DNA from: an uncultured Pelagibacteraceae bacterium
GTDB lineage: Bacteria; Pseudomonadota; Alphaproteobacteria; Pelagibacterales; Pelagibacteraceae
Length of the DNA: 64,000 nt
Assembly: GCA_902607115.1 (NCBI GenBank)
Contig: CACLIZ010000003.1
Span: 1 to 64,000, forward strand
Reading direction: 5' to 3'
The notes below the pieces were generated by a model. The model worked only from the letters and a program-made list of their open reading frames with translations. It had not been told where the DNA came from and searched no databases. The position numbers were made by a program, and so were the translations under genes. This document shows, piece by piece, positions 20,171-29,366 of the stretch (position 1 is its first letter; the number at the start of each line of letters is the position of its first letter).

Positions 20171-21766
20171 ATGAATAAAGAATTATTCGAGCTTGATAAG
20201 TTATTTAAATCAAACAAATTTGATGAAGTAATTTCAAAAACGAAAAAACTTATTAAAAAAGGAGAAAATTTTGCTCCATATTATAATCTATTAGGTATTT
20301 CACTAGATAATACTGGAGAAACTTTCAAAGCTGAGAAGATTTTTTTAGAGGCAATTAAAAAAAGCTCTAAAGAAATAAGTTATTATTCAAATCTAGGTAA
20401 AGTTTTAATTAAGCAAGATAAATTAAAAGAAGCTGAAAATATTCTAACCCAAGCTTTAAAAATAAAATCTGACGATCCTTTTTCTTTATTCGAGCTAGGA
20501 AAGCTAAAAAAATTACAGAAAAATTTATTAGAGGCAGTAGACTATTTTATAAAAGTTTATAACATCAATTCAAACTTTCCAAATGCACTTTTCATGATAG
20601 GCAAAACTTATCTTGAAATTTCACAGGATTCTAAAGATATAAAATACAAAGATCTCTCTAAAAAAAAATTATTAGAGTGTAGCCGTCTTTTTCCTGAAAA
20701 TGTAGATGCTGATTTTCTTTTGAGCGAAATCATTAATTATGAAAAAGAAAAATCCCATCAGAAAGTTATGTTGAATAAAATCGAAAATATAAAATTTGAT
20801 AATAAGAGAAGAAAATCTGTGCTACTTTTTTCAATAGCTAAATCATTTGAGGATCAAAAAAAATATGATCAAGCTTCTGAATTTTTAAAAATTGCAAATA
20901 GTGAAATTGACTCAACTATCGATAAAAAAATAATGATAAAATATTCAAAAAGATTTGAAAATTTAAAATTTCTATTTAATAAAGTAATAAACATTAAATA
21001 TTTAGATGATGAAGGTTTATATGATAAAAAAATTGTATGTATTGTTGGTATGCCTAGATCAGGAACAACACTTCTTCACCAATTGATTGCATCCTCAAAA
21101 GAAACAGAAGGTGTAGGAGAAAGTGCAGTAATCCCAAGTTTTTTTGAAAAAAATATCTTCAATAAAGAATTTTTAGATAATATTTATAAAAACAAAAAAT
21201 TAAACATAAAATATTTAATAGAGATATCAAAATTACTTGGTAACGATTTTAATAAAATTCAAACTACAAATAAAAATACTATTATTGACAAAAATCCTTC
21301 AAATTTTTTTTGGATAGGGTTTATTAAATTACTTTTTCCTAATTCAAAAATTATTCATATAAGACGAAATTTAAAAGATATTTGTTTATCAATTTATAAA
21401 AATATATTTGGAATTGATGAAATGGATTGGTCATACAATCAGACTAATATTATAGAATATGTAAAAATTTATAATAAAACCATAAATTTTTGGAAAAAAA
21501 AATATGGTAATTCTGTATACGAAATTGATTATGAAAATTTAATTAGTAATAAAAATGAAGAAACTAAAAAGTTATTTTCTTTTTGTGGATTGAATTGGTC
21601 AGAGGATATATTTGATTTTTATAAAACTGGAAAGACAATAAGAACAGCAAGTCTTTATCAAGTTAAAAAACCAATTTATAAAAGTTCAGTAAATATTAGT
21701 GATAATTATTCAAATTATATGAATTTTTTAAATGATTTAGATAACTTGGAGATTGATAAAACTTAA
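20171..21766 (+). CDS. TPR-repeat sulfotransferase fusion
   Basis: N-terminal TPR-like repeats; IVCIVGMPRSGTTLLHQLIASS 5'-PSB loop and IIHIRRNLKDICLSIYKN 3'-PB motif. Confidence 0.9.
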   Translation: MNKELFELDKLFKSNKFDEVISKTKKLIKKGENFAPYYNLLGISLDNTGETFKAEKIFLEAIKKSSKEISYYSNLGKVLIKQDKLKEAENILTQALKIKSDDPFSLFELGKLKKLQKNLLEAVDYFIKVYNINSNFPNALFMIGKTYLEISQDSKDIKYKDLSKKKLLECSRLFPENVDADFLLSEIINYEKEKSHQKVMLNKIENIKFDNKRRKSVLLFSIAKSFEDQKKYDQASEFLKIANSEIDSTIDKKIMIKYSKRFENLKFLFNKVINIKYLDDEGLYDKKIVCIVGMPRSGTTLLHQLIASSKETEGVGESAVIPSFFEKNIFNKEFLDNIYKNKKLNIKYLIEISKLLGNDFNKIQTTNKNTIIDKNPSNFFWIGFIKLLFPNSKIIHIRRNLKDICLSIYKNIFGIDEMDWSYNQTNIIEYVKIYNKTINFWKKKYGNSVYEIDYENLISNKNEETKKLFSFCGLNWSEDIFDFYKTGKTIRTASLYQVKKPIYKSSVNISDNYSNYMNFLNDLDNLEIDKT

Positions 21767-21821
21767 ATTTTAATAATGATTGAATTTTAAAAAATAGATA
21801 TCTATAATCATTTTACAATAA

Positions 21822-21896
21822 GCGGGCATAGCTCAGTGGTAGAGCGTCTCGTTGCCAACGAGAAGGTCGTGGGTTCGAGTCCCATTGCCCGCTCCA
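21822..21896 (+). tRNA. tRNA-Gly (GCC anticodon), CCA encoded
   Basis: GCGGGCA...TGCCCGC-T-CCA acceptor; anticodon arm TCTCG-TTGCCAA-CGAGA; T arm GTGGGTTCGAGTCCCAT. Confidence 0.97.
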
Positions 21897-21908
21897 TGTA
21901 ATATAAAT

Positions 21909-22250
21909 ATGAAAGAAGATTTATCTCAAAAAAAATGTATACCCTGTGAAGGTGGAATTCCTGGTTTTGATATCACAGAAATACACAAATATCTAAAAAT
22001 GGTTGATGGTTGGGAAGTAAAGGCAGATGATAAAAAAATTTATTACTTGATAAAAGAATTCAAATTTAAAAATTTTCTAGAAAGTCAAAACTTTATTAAT
22101 AAAGTTGGAGAAATTGCTGAAGTCGAAGGTCATCATCCTGATATATGGTTTGGATGGGGATATGCTAAAATTAAAATATTTACACATGCAATTCAAGGGT
22201 TGCATGAGAGTGATTTTGTTTTAGCTGCAAAAATAGATAAAATAAACTAA
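21909..22250 (+). CDS. 4a-hydroxytetrahydrobiopterin (pterin-4-alpha-carbinolamine) dehydratase
   Basis: GWEVKADDKKIYYLIKEFKFKNFLESQNFINKVGEIAEVEGHHPDIWFGWGYAKIKIFTHAIQGL; supplied ORF start (21852) lies inside the tRNA, so start moved to 21909. Confidence 0.93.
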   Translation: MKEDLSQKKCIPCEGGIPGFDITEIHKYLKMVDGWEVKADDKKIYYLIKEFKFKNFLESQNFINKVGEIAEVEGHHPDIWFGWGYAKIKIFTHAIQGLHESDFVLAAKIDKIN

Positions 22251-23785
22251 TGACTGAAATGTCTTGATTTTGAAAATATTAAGACAATTCCCATATCATT
22301 TGCAAATTTAATTATTTCCTTATCTCTTATTGATCCATAAGGTTGAATAATAGCTGTTACACCAGCTTGAACAAGACTTTCAATACCATCCAAGAATGGA
22401 AAAAAAGCATCCGATGCAGCTGCAAGAGGACTTTCATTATCAAATTGTTTAAATCTTTTCATTTTTTCAATTGCAATTTTGCAACTATCTATTCTGCTTG
22501 GTTGACCTGATCCAATACCCAAAGTTTTATTTTTTTGTGTAATTACTATTGCATTAGATTTTACAGAGCGACATACATTAAAAGAAAAAATAAGTTGTTC
22601 CATTAATTTTTTAGATGGTTTTATTTTTGAAACAATTTTAAAATTATTTTTATCAAAAATCTGATTATCATTTGTTTGCATTAAAAAGGAATTTATTCCA
22701 GAAACTATCTTATTATATTTATTTAGTGCAACACGAGTACTGTCGATTAATCTAAGATTTTTTTTACTTTTAAATAATTTTATTGCTGCTTTATCAAATC
22801 CATTTGCAACAATTACTTCATAATAATTTTTTATTATTTCTTTTGCAATTTTTAGACTAATTTTATAATTGCATGCCACAATGCCTCCAAAAGCACTTAT
22901 AGGATCACAATTCATTGCTGATAAATAGCTTTTTAAGTGATCAGTTTCTATTGAAACTCCTGAAGGATTGGAATGTTTTACTATCACAGTACCTCTATTT
23001 TTTGGCAACGTCTGTGTCAAGCTTAGACAGGCAAAAATATCATTATAGTTATTATAGCTTAATTCTTTTCCTTGTAATTTTATTAAATTAAAATTTTCTT
23101 CATTTCCATATATAGCTCCAAGTTGATGAGGGTTTTCGCCATACCTCAATTTTTGAATTAAATTTGTTTTAATGAATATTTTTTCTGGGATTTCTATCTT
23201 TGAAAAATTATTAAAATAATTAAAAATTATTGAGTCATAACTAGCTGTTTCACCAAAAGCTACTTGAGACATTTTTTCTCTAAATTGTAATGATGTACCT
23301 CCTTGAAATAATTTTAATTCATGAATTAATTTTTGATAATGATCAATTTTTGTAATTACAGTTACGTCTTTATAGTTTTTTGCAGCAGATCTTACTAATG
23401 CTGGACCTCCAATATCAATATTTTCAATTATTTTTTTGTGATTTTTAGTTTGATTAATTATTTTTTTAAAAGGATAAAAATTAGCAATGACTAGATCTAT
23501 ACTTTCAAAATTAAGTTTTTTTATTATCTTTTTATGTGATGTTTTATTTCTTTTATAAAGTATTCCCGAATGTATTTTTGGATGTAAAGTTTTTACTCTA
23601 CCATCTAAAATTTCTGAAAAACCTGTATAATCTGAAACTTCTATACATTTATATCCAAGTGATTTAATTTTTTTATATGTGCCACCTGAACTGATTATCT
23701 TTATTTTATATTTTTTTAAATTTTTTAAAATATTACTAAGCTTATTCTTATTAGATAAAGAAATTAAAGCAGTTTTAATTTTCAT
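22247..23785 (-). CDS. purH: Bifunctional AICAR transformylase / IMP cyclohydrolase
   Basis: ISSGGTYKKIKSLGY, EILDGRVKTLHPKIHSGIL, VKHSNPSGVS, LRYGENPHQ. Confidence 0.98.
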   Translation of the reverse strand: MKIKTALISLSNKNKLSNILKNLKKYKIKIISSGGTYKKIKSLGYKCIEVSDYTGFSEILDGRVKTLHPKIHSGILYKRNKTSHKKIIKKLNFESIDLVIANFYPFKKIINQTKNHKKIIENIDIGGPALVRSAAKNYKDVTVITKIDHYQKLIHELKLFQGGTSLQFREKMSQVAFGETASYDSIIFNYFNNFSKIEIPEKIFIKTNLIQKLRYGENPHQLGAIYGNEENFNLIKLQGKELSYNNYNDIFACLSLTQTLPKNRGTVIVKHSNPSGVSIETDHLKSYLSAMNCDPISAFGGIVACNYKISLKIAKEIIKNYYEVIVANGFDKAAIKLFKSKKNLRLIDSTRVALNKYNKIVSGINSFLMQTNDNQIFDKNNFKIVSKIKPSKKLMEQLIFSFNVCRSVKSNAIVITQKNKTLGIGSGQPSRIDSCKIAIEKMKRFKQFDNESPLAAASDAFFPFLDGIESLVQAGVTAIIQPYGSIRDKEIIKFANDMGIVLIFSKSRHFSH

Positions 23786-25413
23786 ATCTTAGATATTTCC
23801 CAAAAAATATTTTGTTCTTCGAAATTAGTTAATCCAGATACAAGTATATTTTTATTTTCTAAATACTTATTTTTCACTCCAAAATATAATCCTTTTTCAA
23901 TATCAATATTATGATTTTTACAAGTAAATTTCCATCCAGCATTATTACTTTCAATTAATATAGAATCATTATTTAATAATTTTGTTAACTTGATTTCCGG
24001 CAGTAAATGAAACCTTAGCTCAAAATGGCTGGTGTTGAAGTTTTTTGTTTTTATAAGTTTGTCACAACCTTGTAATTTATAATCATCATGAAAATACTGT
24101 ATTTGTCTTTCATGTATAACTCCATTAGATTTAGAATAAGCATCGTGTGAAGCTTTTAACATCCAAAAGTTTTTTTCAGATTTGATTTCTTTATTAAAAA
24201 CTTTAAAATTTTTACTTACTAGCGTGTTGCCATATTTATTTTTTACAAATCTTACTGCAGAAGTATTATTTAGAATTAGAGTTGAGTGCGTTGCGGTTGA
24301 TTTAGATATAATATTTAATTGATGCTTGTAATCTTGAAAATAACCTGAATTTGTTATTACTTTTTCTCCTAGATAACTAAATTCAAAAGAAAATAAACCT
24401 GCCTGATAATCTTTCGAAAATCTTTTTTCAGGCGCTTTACCAAAATCAATTACTAATGAAGTTTTTTTATTCTTTAAAACTACGTATCCACCCGATTCAT
24501 TAGCATCATCTTTAAATTTGTATTTATTGAGATTTAGATAATCATCAAATTCTTTATTTGAGTCTTCAAAATTACCATTGAATAAAATTCCATTTTTTCT
24601 TTTGGCACATAAAAGATTATATGATTTACCAAGGTAAAAGATTGATTCATCTAAAAAATCTGGAATATTTGTTTGAGACTCTTTTAATAGTTCTCTTATT
24701 ACAATTAAATATTTTAGATATAAAACTAATTGTCTTAAGTTTCTAGATTTAGGAAAACTGCTTGTGTCTAATGAAAAATTTAATATTTGTTTTAAAAGAT
24801 CAATTCCATATTTGATATAGTAAGTGTCCCCATAAGTTAATCCAACTAAAATTATAGCAGTACTCCCAATTATCTTATCATCTAATTTTTCTGAGCTTTT
24901 TATTTCATTGATTAAGTGATTTGTTTGTTTTTTAATTAGTGAGTTAAAGCGTAATTTATAATTTGTTTCAGAATTTTCATAAGTTAATTTGGAATTCGAA
25001 ATCCATGCAATAATTCTTTTTGACAAAATATCTAAATCCCAAATGTGTTGTTTATATTTATCATTTTCGTCAATCCAATTAGAAATTATATTTTGGGTAA
25101 TTTTTTTTGATGACTTTAAGTCTAGGGTAAATAACCAAAAAAAACTATGAAGTTTTTTAAAATTTTTATGGTTTAAATTTGTAGATTTGTTCCATACAGA
25201 ATTTAATGAAAAATCTTCAATGTTATATTTTTTTTTATCAAATTTTATTAGACAATTTAAAATACTTTGGTTTGGTTTATATATAATAACTTTATCATCA
25301 ATTTTAGAAATTTTTTTATTATAAATAGGAGAGTTTAAATAAATCTTTCTTATTTGTTTTACTATATGAAAGAAAATAGAACCAAAGTTTAAAAAAGAAC
25401 TTTTTAAAAACAT
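23782..25413 (-). CDS. Heparinase II/III-like family protein
   Basis: Toroid N-domain plus DANESGGYVVLKNKKTSLVIDFG and HQLNIISKSTATHSTLILNNTSA beta domain. Confidence 0.82.
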   Translation of the reverse strand: MFLKSSFLNFGSIFFHIVKQIRKIYLNSPIYNKKISKIDDKVIIYKPNQSILNCLIKFDKKKYNIEDFSLNSVWNKSTNLNHKNFKKLHSFFWLFTLDLKSSKKITQNIISNWIDENDKYKQHIWDLDILSKRIIAWISNSKLTYENSETNYKLRFNSLIKKQTNHLINEIKSSEKLDDKIIGSTAIILVGLTYGDTYYIKYGIDLLKQILNFSLDTSSFPKSRNLRQLVLYLKYLIVIRELLKESQTNIPDFLDESIFYLGKSYNLLCAKRKNGILFNGNFEDSNKEFDDYLNLNKYKFKDDANESGGYVVLKNKKTSLVIDFGKAPEKRFSKDYQAGLFSFEFSYLGEKVITNSGYFQDYKHQLNIISKSTATHSTLILNNTSAVRFVKNKYGNTLVSKNFKVFNKEIKSEKNFWMLKASHDAYSKSNGVIHERQIQYFHDDYKLQGCDKLIKTKNFNTSHFELRFHLLPEIKLTKLLNNDSILIESNNAGWKFTCKNHNIDIEKGLYFGVKNKYLENKNILVSGLTNFEEQNIFWEISKI

Positions 25414-26073
25414 TTACATTTGTTTTAAGATTTTTATATTTTTTTTAATATCTCCATTATTTTCTTTAAAGACTGTTGTGCCTGAAACTAAAATATCCAC
25501 ACCAGCTTCTATTGCAATCATAGAAGTTTCAAAGTTTATTCCACCATCGATTTCAATTTTAAAATTTAAATTATTTTCTTTCCTAATTTGATCTAAATTT
25601 TTAACCTTTCGAAGAACATCATCTATAAACTTTTGGCCACCAAAACCTGGGTAGACACTCATTACTAAAACTAAATCAATTTTATCTAAATATTCTTTAA
25701 CAGCTTTTATTTCAGTTTTAGGATTTAAAGACATTCCAACTTTTTTATTTAATGATTTAATTAGATTTATTGTCTCCAAAGGATTTTCTGTAGCTTCTGG
25801 GTGAAAAGTTATAATATCAGCCCCAGCATCACTATAGTCCTTAATATATTTATGTACTGGATCTATCATTAAATGAACATCAAAAGGTAAGTTTGTATAT
25901 TTTCTCAAACTTTTTATAACCGGAGGTCCAATTGTAAGATTTGGAACAAAGTGACCATCCATCACATCAACATGTACCATGTCAGCTCCACCTTGTTCAA
26001 GTCTCTTAATTTCATTACCCAACTGACTAAAGTCAGCTGATAAAATTGAAGGTGATATTTGTATTTTTTTCAT
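25414..26073 (-). CDS. rpe: Ribulose-phosphate 3-epimerase
   Basis: ISPSILSADFSQLGNEI; VHVDVMDGHFVPNLTIGP; VMSVYPGFGGQKF; EIDGGIN. Confidence 0.98.
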   Translation of the reverse strand: MKKIQISPSILSADFSQLGNEIKRLEQGGADMVHVDVMDGHFVPNLTIGPPVIKSLRKYTNLPFDVHLMIDPVHKYIKDYSDAGADIITFHPEATENPLETINLIKSLNKKVGMSLNPKTEIKAVKEYLDKIDLVLVMSVYPGFGGQKFIDDVLRKVKNLDQIRKENNLNFKIEIDGGINFETSMIAIEAGVDILVSGTTVFKENNGDIKKNIKILKQM

Positions 26074-26118
26074 TGATTACTAATATATACTAGTATCAAT
26101 TTTATTTTTTAATTTGAA

Positions 26119-26469
26119 TTAATTTTTACTAAAAATTCTATAAATTTCTTGAGCTATTTCGCTTTCTAAAGGGAAAGATAGCATGCCCATAACAGAATAG
26201 CCCAAAATATATGGCATTAAATAAAATCTAATCATGTAGAAGAACCATGCAACATATAGTGGCACCAAAGGTTTTATAATAAACTCTGGAGTAATAGGTT
26301 TAAATATCTTGATAAGGGGATTAGTTAGATTTACAAAAACTTTCATAAAAAAAAATCCAGAATCTTCTCTTTGAAAGATATTCATTGCTACTCTTCCTAT
26401 AAGTGTCCACATTATAACACCCAAAATATAATCTATTATATAAACTAAAGGATGAAAGTTTGCAGACAT
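26119..26469 (-). CDS. Membrane protein, possibly YggT-like
   Basis: IIDYILGVIMWTLIGRVAMNIF...VNLTNPLIKIFKPITPEFI resembles YggT pattern. Confidence 0.5.
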   Translation of the reverse strand: MSANFHPLVYIIDYILGVIMWTLIGRVAMNIFQREDSGFFFMKVFVNLTNPLIKIFKPITPEFIIKPLVPLYVAWFFYMIRFYLMPYILGYSVMGMLSFPLESEIAQEIYRIFSKN

Positions 26470-26496
26470 AACTTAAAAGGATTTAATTTAAAATTA

Positions 26497-26523
26497 AAAG
26501 GGGCGAAATGTTATCGCCCCTTA
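26497..26523 (-). terminator. Rho-independent-type terminator downstream of the SSS symporter gene
   Basis: Stem AAGGGGCGA (26498-26506) / TCGCCCCTT (26514-26522), 7-nt loop, T-rich on the minus strand after the stem. Confidence 0.8.
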
Positions 26524-26535
26524 AAATATATTTAT

Positions 26536-28356
26536 TTAGTGTTGTTTACCAAGTACTGTTTTACCACTTGGAATACGAACTTCATCAACCATCTTCTGAG
26601 TAGCAGAGTCCGGTGCTTTAGTCGCCAAACTAACCACAATCATAGATACTAAACTAGCCAATGCTCCATGTATACCGAAGGTAAGTTGAGTTACACCCCA
26701 GATTGGAGTTCCACCAGTTCGTACATGAATTAAGTACCAAGTACCAACTGCTAAACCAATAAGCATACCTGCAACAGCGCCCTGTGCATTAGCTCTTTTC
26801 CACCATACTCCTAGTACAAGTGGGAAGAACAATCCTGACATCGCAAAGTCAAAAGCCCAGATAACTGAACCTAAGATACCTTGGATCTCTAGGGCTGCAA
26901 TAGTTGCTCCAGCAAAACCAATTATTACAAGTAATACCCTTGCAACAATTAATCTTTTTGCAGTTTCTGCTTTAGGATCAATGATCTTGTAGTACAAGTC
27001 ATGAGATAAAGCATTTGCAATTGCTAAAACCAAACCATCGGCAGTAGACATGGCAGCAGCCATACCTCCAGCAGCAACTAGTCCTGAAATTACATAAGGC
27101 AATCCAGCAATCTCTGGAGTTGCTAGCACAACTGCTTTACCGCCCATGAAAAACTCATTTAATTCTAGAGTTCCATTTCCGTTAAAGTCGCTAACAAACA
27201 TTAGGTTTGCCTGATTCCAGTTTTGGTACCAGTCTAACGCTTGAACTTCAGATATTGATTTACCAATAATTCCTGTTGTTAAGGTTGGATCCATCAATGA
27301 TAGTTTTGATAAAGTAGCTAACATAGGAGCAGAAGAATAAAGTAGGAAAATAAAGAATAATGACCAACCTACTGATCTTCTAGCTGCTTTTACACTTGGA
27401 GTAGTAAAGTATCTCATCATAACGTGAGGTAATGAAGCTGTTCCAGCCATCATACAAACCGCTAATGAAATAAACGCCCAAGGTGTTGCATTCACTGATG
27501 AGTGAGCCTTAGTTATACCCGCTAAGCCTTTTGGAACTGTAGCTAAGTCAGCAGCTGTGTTTTTCACAGTTCCTAAACCAAACTGAGCTTCTAACTCAGC
27601 GATTCTAGCAACTTCATCTGCTAACATTAAGTGTGGAAAAAAACCAGCACCCATTTTATTACTGATCCAGAATACAGGTAACAAGTATGCTATAATCAAT
27701 ACGATGTATTGAGCAACCTGTGTCCAAGTAACTGCCCTCATTCCACCAAGCATCGAGCACATTAATATACTTGCTAATCCAACGTAGACAGCTACTCCAA
27801 ACGGAATATCTAATGCAACTGATGCAATAGTTCCTGTCGCGTTAATTTGTGCCGTCACATAAGTGAATGAAGCAACTGTTAATACCAATACAGCAGATAG
27901 TCTTGCAGCATTACCACCATATCTTGTTCCTATAAAATCTGGAACTGTGTAGCATCCAAATTTTCTTAGGTAAGGTGCTAAAAGCGATGCAACCAATACA
28001 TATCCGCCTGTCCATCCAACTAGAAGTGCCATATATCCGTAGCCTTTAAAATAAATTCCCCCTGCCATTGCAACGAATGATGCACCAGACATCCAGTCTG
28101 CTGCAGTTGCCATTCCGTTAAATACGGTAGGAACTTGTCTTCCCGCTACGTAATATGCATCTACTTGAAGTGTACGAGATAACCAACCAATTATGGCATA
28201 GATACCTACAGTGAAAGCAACAAAAAAGATTCCTATCAATTTTGCTGACATTCCTGCCTGCTCTGCTATTGCCATTAAGATTATGAATACAAGGAAACCT
28301 CCAGTGTATATTCCATAAACTTGTGGTAAATTATCTATAAATTTACCTTTAATCAT
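26536..28356 (-). CDS. Sodium:solute symporter (acetate permease-like, VC_2705-type)
   Basis: SSS-family TM pattern, AMSTADGLVLAIANALSHDLYYK; paired with upstream DUF4212 subunit; EF-hand-like loop DFNGNGTLELNE. Confidence 0.93.
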   Translation of the reverse strand: MIKGKFIDNLPQVYGIYTGGFLVFIILMAIAEQAGMSAKLIGIFFVAFTVGIYAIIGWLSRTLQVDAYYVAGRQVPTVFNGMATAADWMSGASFVAMAGGIYFKGYGYMALLVGWTGGYVLVASLLAPYLRKFGCYTVPDFIGTRYGGNAARLSAVLVLTVASFTYVTAQINATGTIASVALDIPFGVAVYVGLASILMCSMLGGMRAVTWTQVAQYIVLIIAYLLPVFWISNKMGAGFFPHLMLADEVARIAELEAQFGLGTVKNTAADLATVPKGLAGITKAHSSVNATPWAFISLAVCMMAGTASLPHVMMRYFTTPSVKAARRSVGWSLFFIFLLYSSAPMLATLSKLSLMDPTLTTGIIGKSISEVQALDWYQNWNQANLMFVSDFNGNGTLELNEFFMGGKAVVLATPEIAGLPYVISGLVAAGGMAAAMSTADGLVLAIANALSHDLYYKIIDPKAETAKRLIVARVLLVIIGFAGATIAALEIQGILGSVIWAFDFAMSGLFFPLVLGVWWKRANAQGAVAGMLIGLAVGTWYLIHVRTGGTPIWGVTQLTFGIHGALASLVSMIVVSLATKAPDSATQKMVDEVRIPSGKTVLGKQH

Positions 28357-28620
28357 TTAGTCATCCTCTCTTTCAGAAAAGCCAAATTCTTCATCTATTT
28401 TTTCTTGTCTTCCAGCAAACCAAAAAATTAGTATTACAAAAATTCCCAACGACCCTTGACATGTCATGTAGTAAGATAGTGGGTATCCAAGAGGTCTAAA
28501 ACTAGATGCTTCCATTTCAGCTCCAAAGAGAAAGATGCCTATTGAGAATACAAACCAGATTGCTAAAGTAACAAATAGCAAATTCCTAGTTTTATCCCAA
28601 TGCTGTTCTTGTTTTGACAT
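28357..28620 (-). CDS. DUF4212 small subunit of SSS symporter
   Basis: HWDKTRNLLFVTLAIWFVFSIGIFLFG...GYPLSYYMTCQGSLGIFVILIFWFA. Confidence 0.93.
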   Translation of the reverse strand: MSKQEQHWDKTRNLLFVTLAIWFVFSIGIFLFGAEMEASSFRPLGYPLSYYMTCQGSLGIFVILIFWFAGRQEKIDEEFGFSEREDD

Positions 28621-28739
28621 TTTTATTCTCCCTATAGGTTAAAAAGAGCAACATTACTTAAGAATGACAAATATTGAAACCTTAAAAAATGCTCCAAATA
28701 GTTGATTTTTTATAATATAAATCAACTAGCACTAGAGAA

Positions 28740-29366
28740 ATGGCTTTAAAATATAAATTCAATTTAAAAGATATTAGTCTTGAAGATTTTAGACTTTATT
28801 TCTTTTCACTATTCAAAGCATTTTTACCTAAGAAAAAAATTAAAAATATTAATGATTTGGAGTCTTTTATTCAAAAAAAATCTGCATGGGTTTCCCAAGT
28901 AACTTTGTATAGCTATCTTAAAACTAGAATGGGCACAAAGTATGTGCTGCACTTTGATAATGAGCAACTACTGACTTCAATTAATAAAGCAAAATGGAAT
29001 ATTTATTCCATAGCTTTACAAGATCTTACTTTCTACACCCTTTCCTATCTCAATGTTTTTTCTAATTATAATGAAATGGATCAAGCAAAAAAAATTTATG
29101 AGAAAATTTTAGATAATGAGATTTCAAATGGAATGCCAGAAGATATTATTAGTAAGGGAAAGGTTTCTTTTGAAGACAGATTAAATAAAATAAATTGGAA
29201 AATTTATTATAATTCTTGGCCATTTAATGAAAGTGCTCTAGCTTTATATGAATGGGCACCTATAGCTGATGAATTAAAAACTTTAGACAGAAAGATTGTT
29301 CTTAACTCTATGATATTAAAATGGGACAATATTAAAGAAGAGTTTAAAAAATTAATAAGGATTTAA
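28740..29366 (+). CDS. Conserved hypothetical protein (208 aa)
   Basis: Intact ORF, convergent with acs; no family recognised. Confidence 0.6.
   Translation: MALKYKFNLKDISLEDFRLYFFSLFKAFLPKKKIKNINDLESFIQKKSAWVSQVTLYSYLKTRMGTKYVLHFDNEQLLTSINKAKWNIYSIALQDLTFYTLSYLNVFSNYNEMDQAKKIYEKILDNEISNGMPEDIISKGKVSFEDRLNKINWKIYYNSWPFNESALALYEWAPIADELKTLDRKIVLNSMILKWDNIKEEFKKLIRI

Noticed and set aside
21852-21908. N-terminal 19 residues (MPTRRSWVRVPLPAPCNIN) of the pterin dehydratase ORF
   Set aside because: These codons fall in tRNA-Gly and its 3' flank; the peptide is the familiar tRNA-derived false extension.
26085-26100. ATACTAGTAT palindrome upstream of rpe
   Set aside because: Short AT-rich palindrome, likely by chance or part of a -10 region; no second copy nearby.
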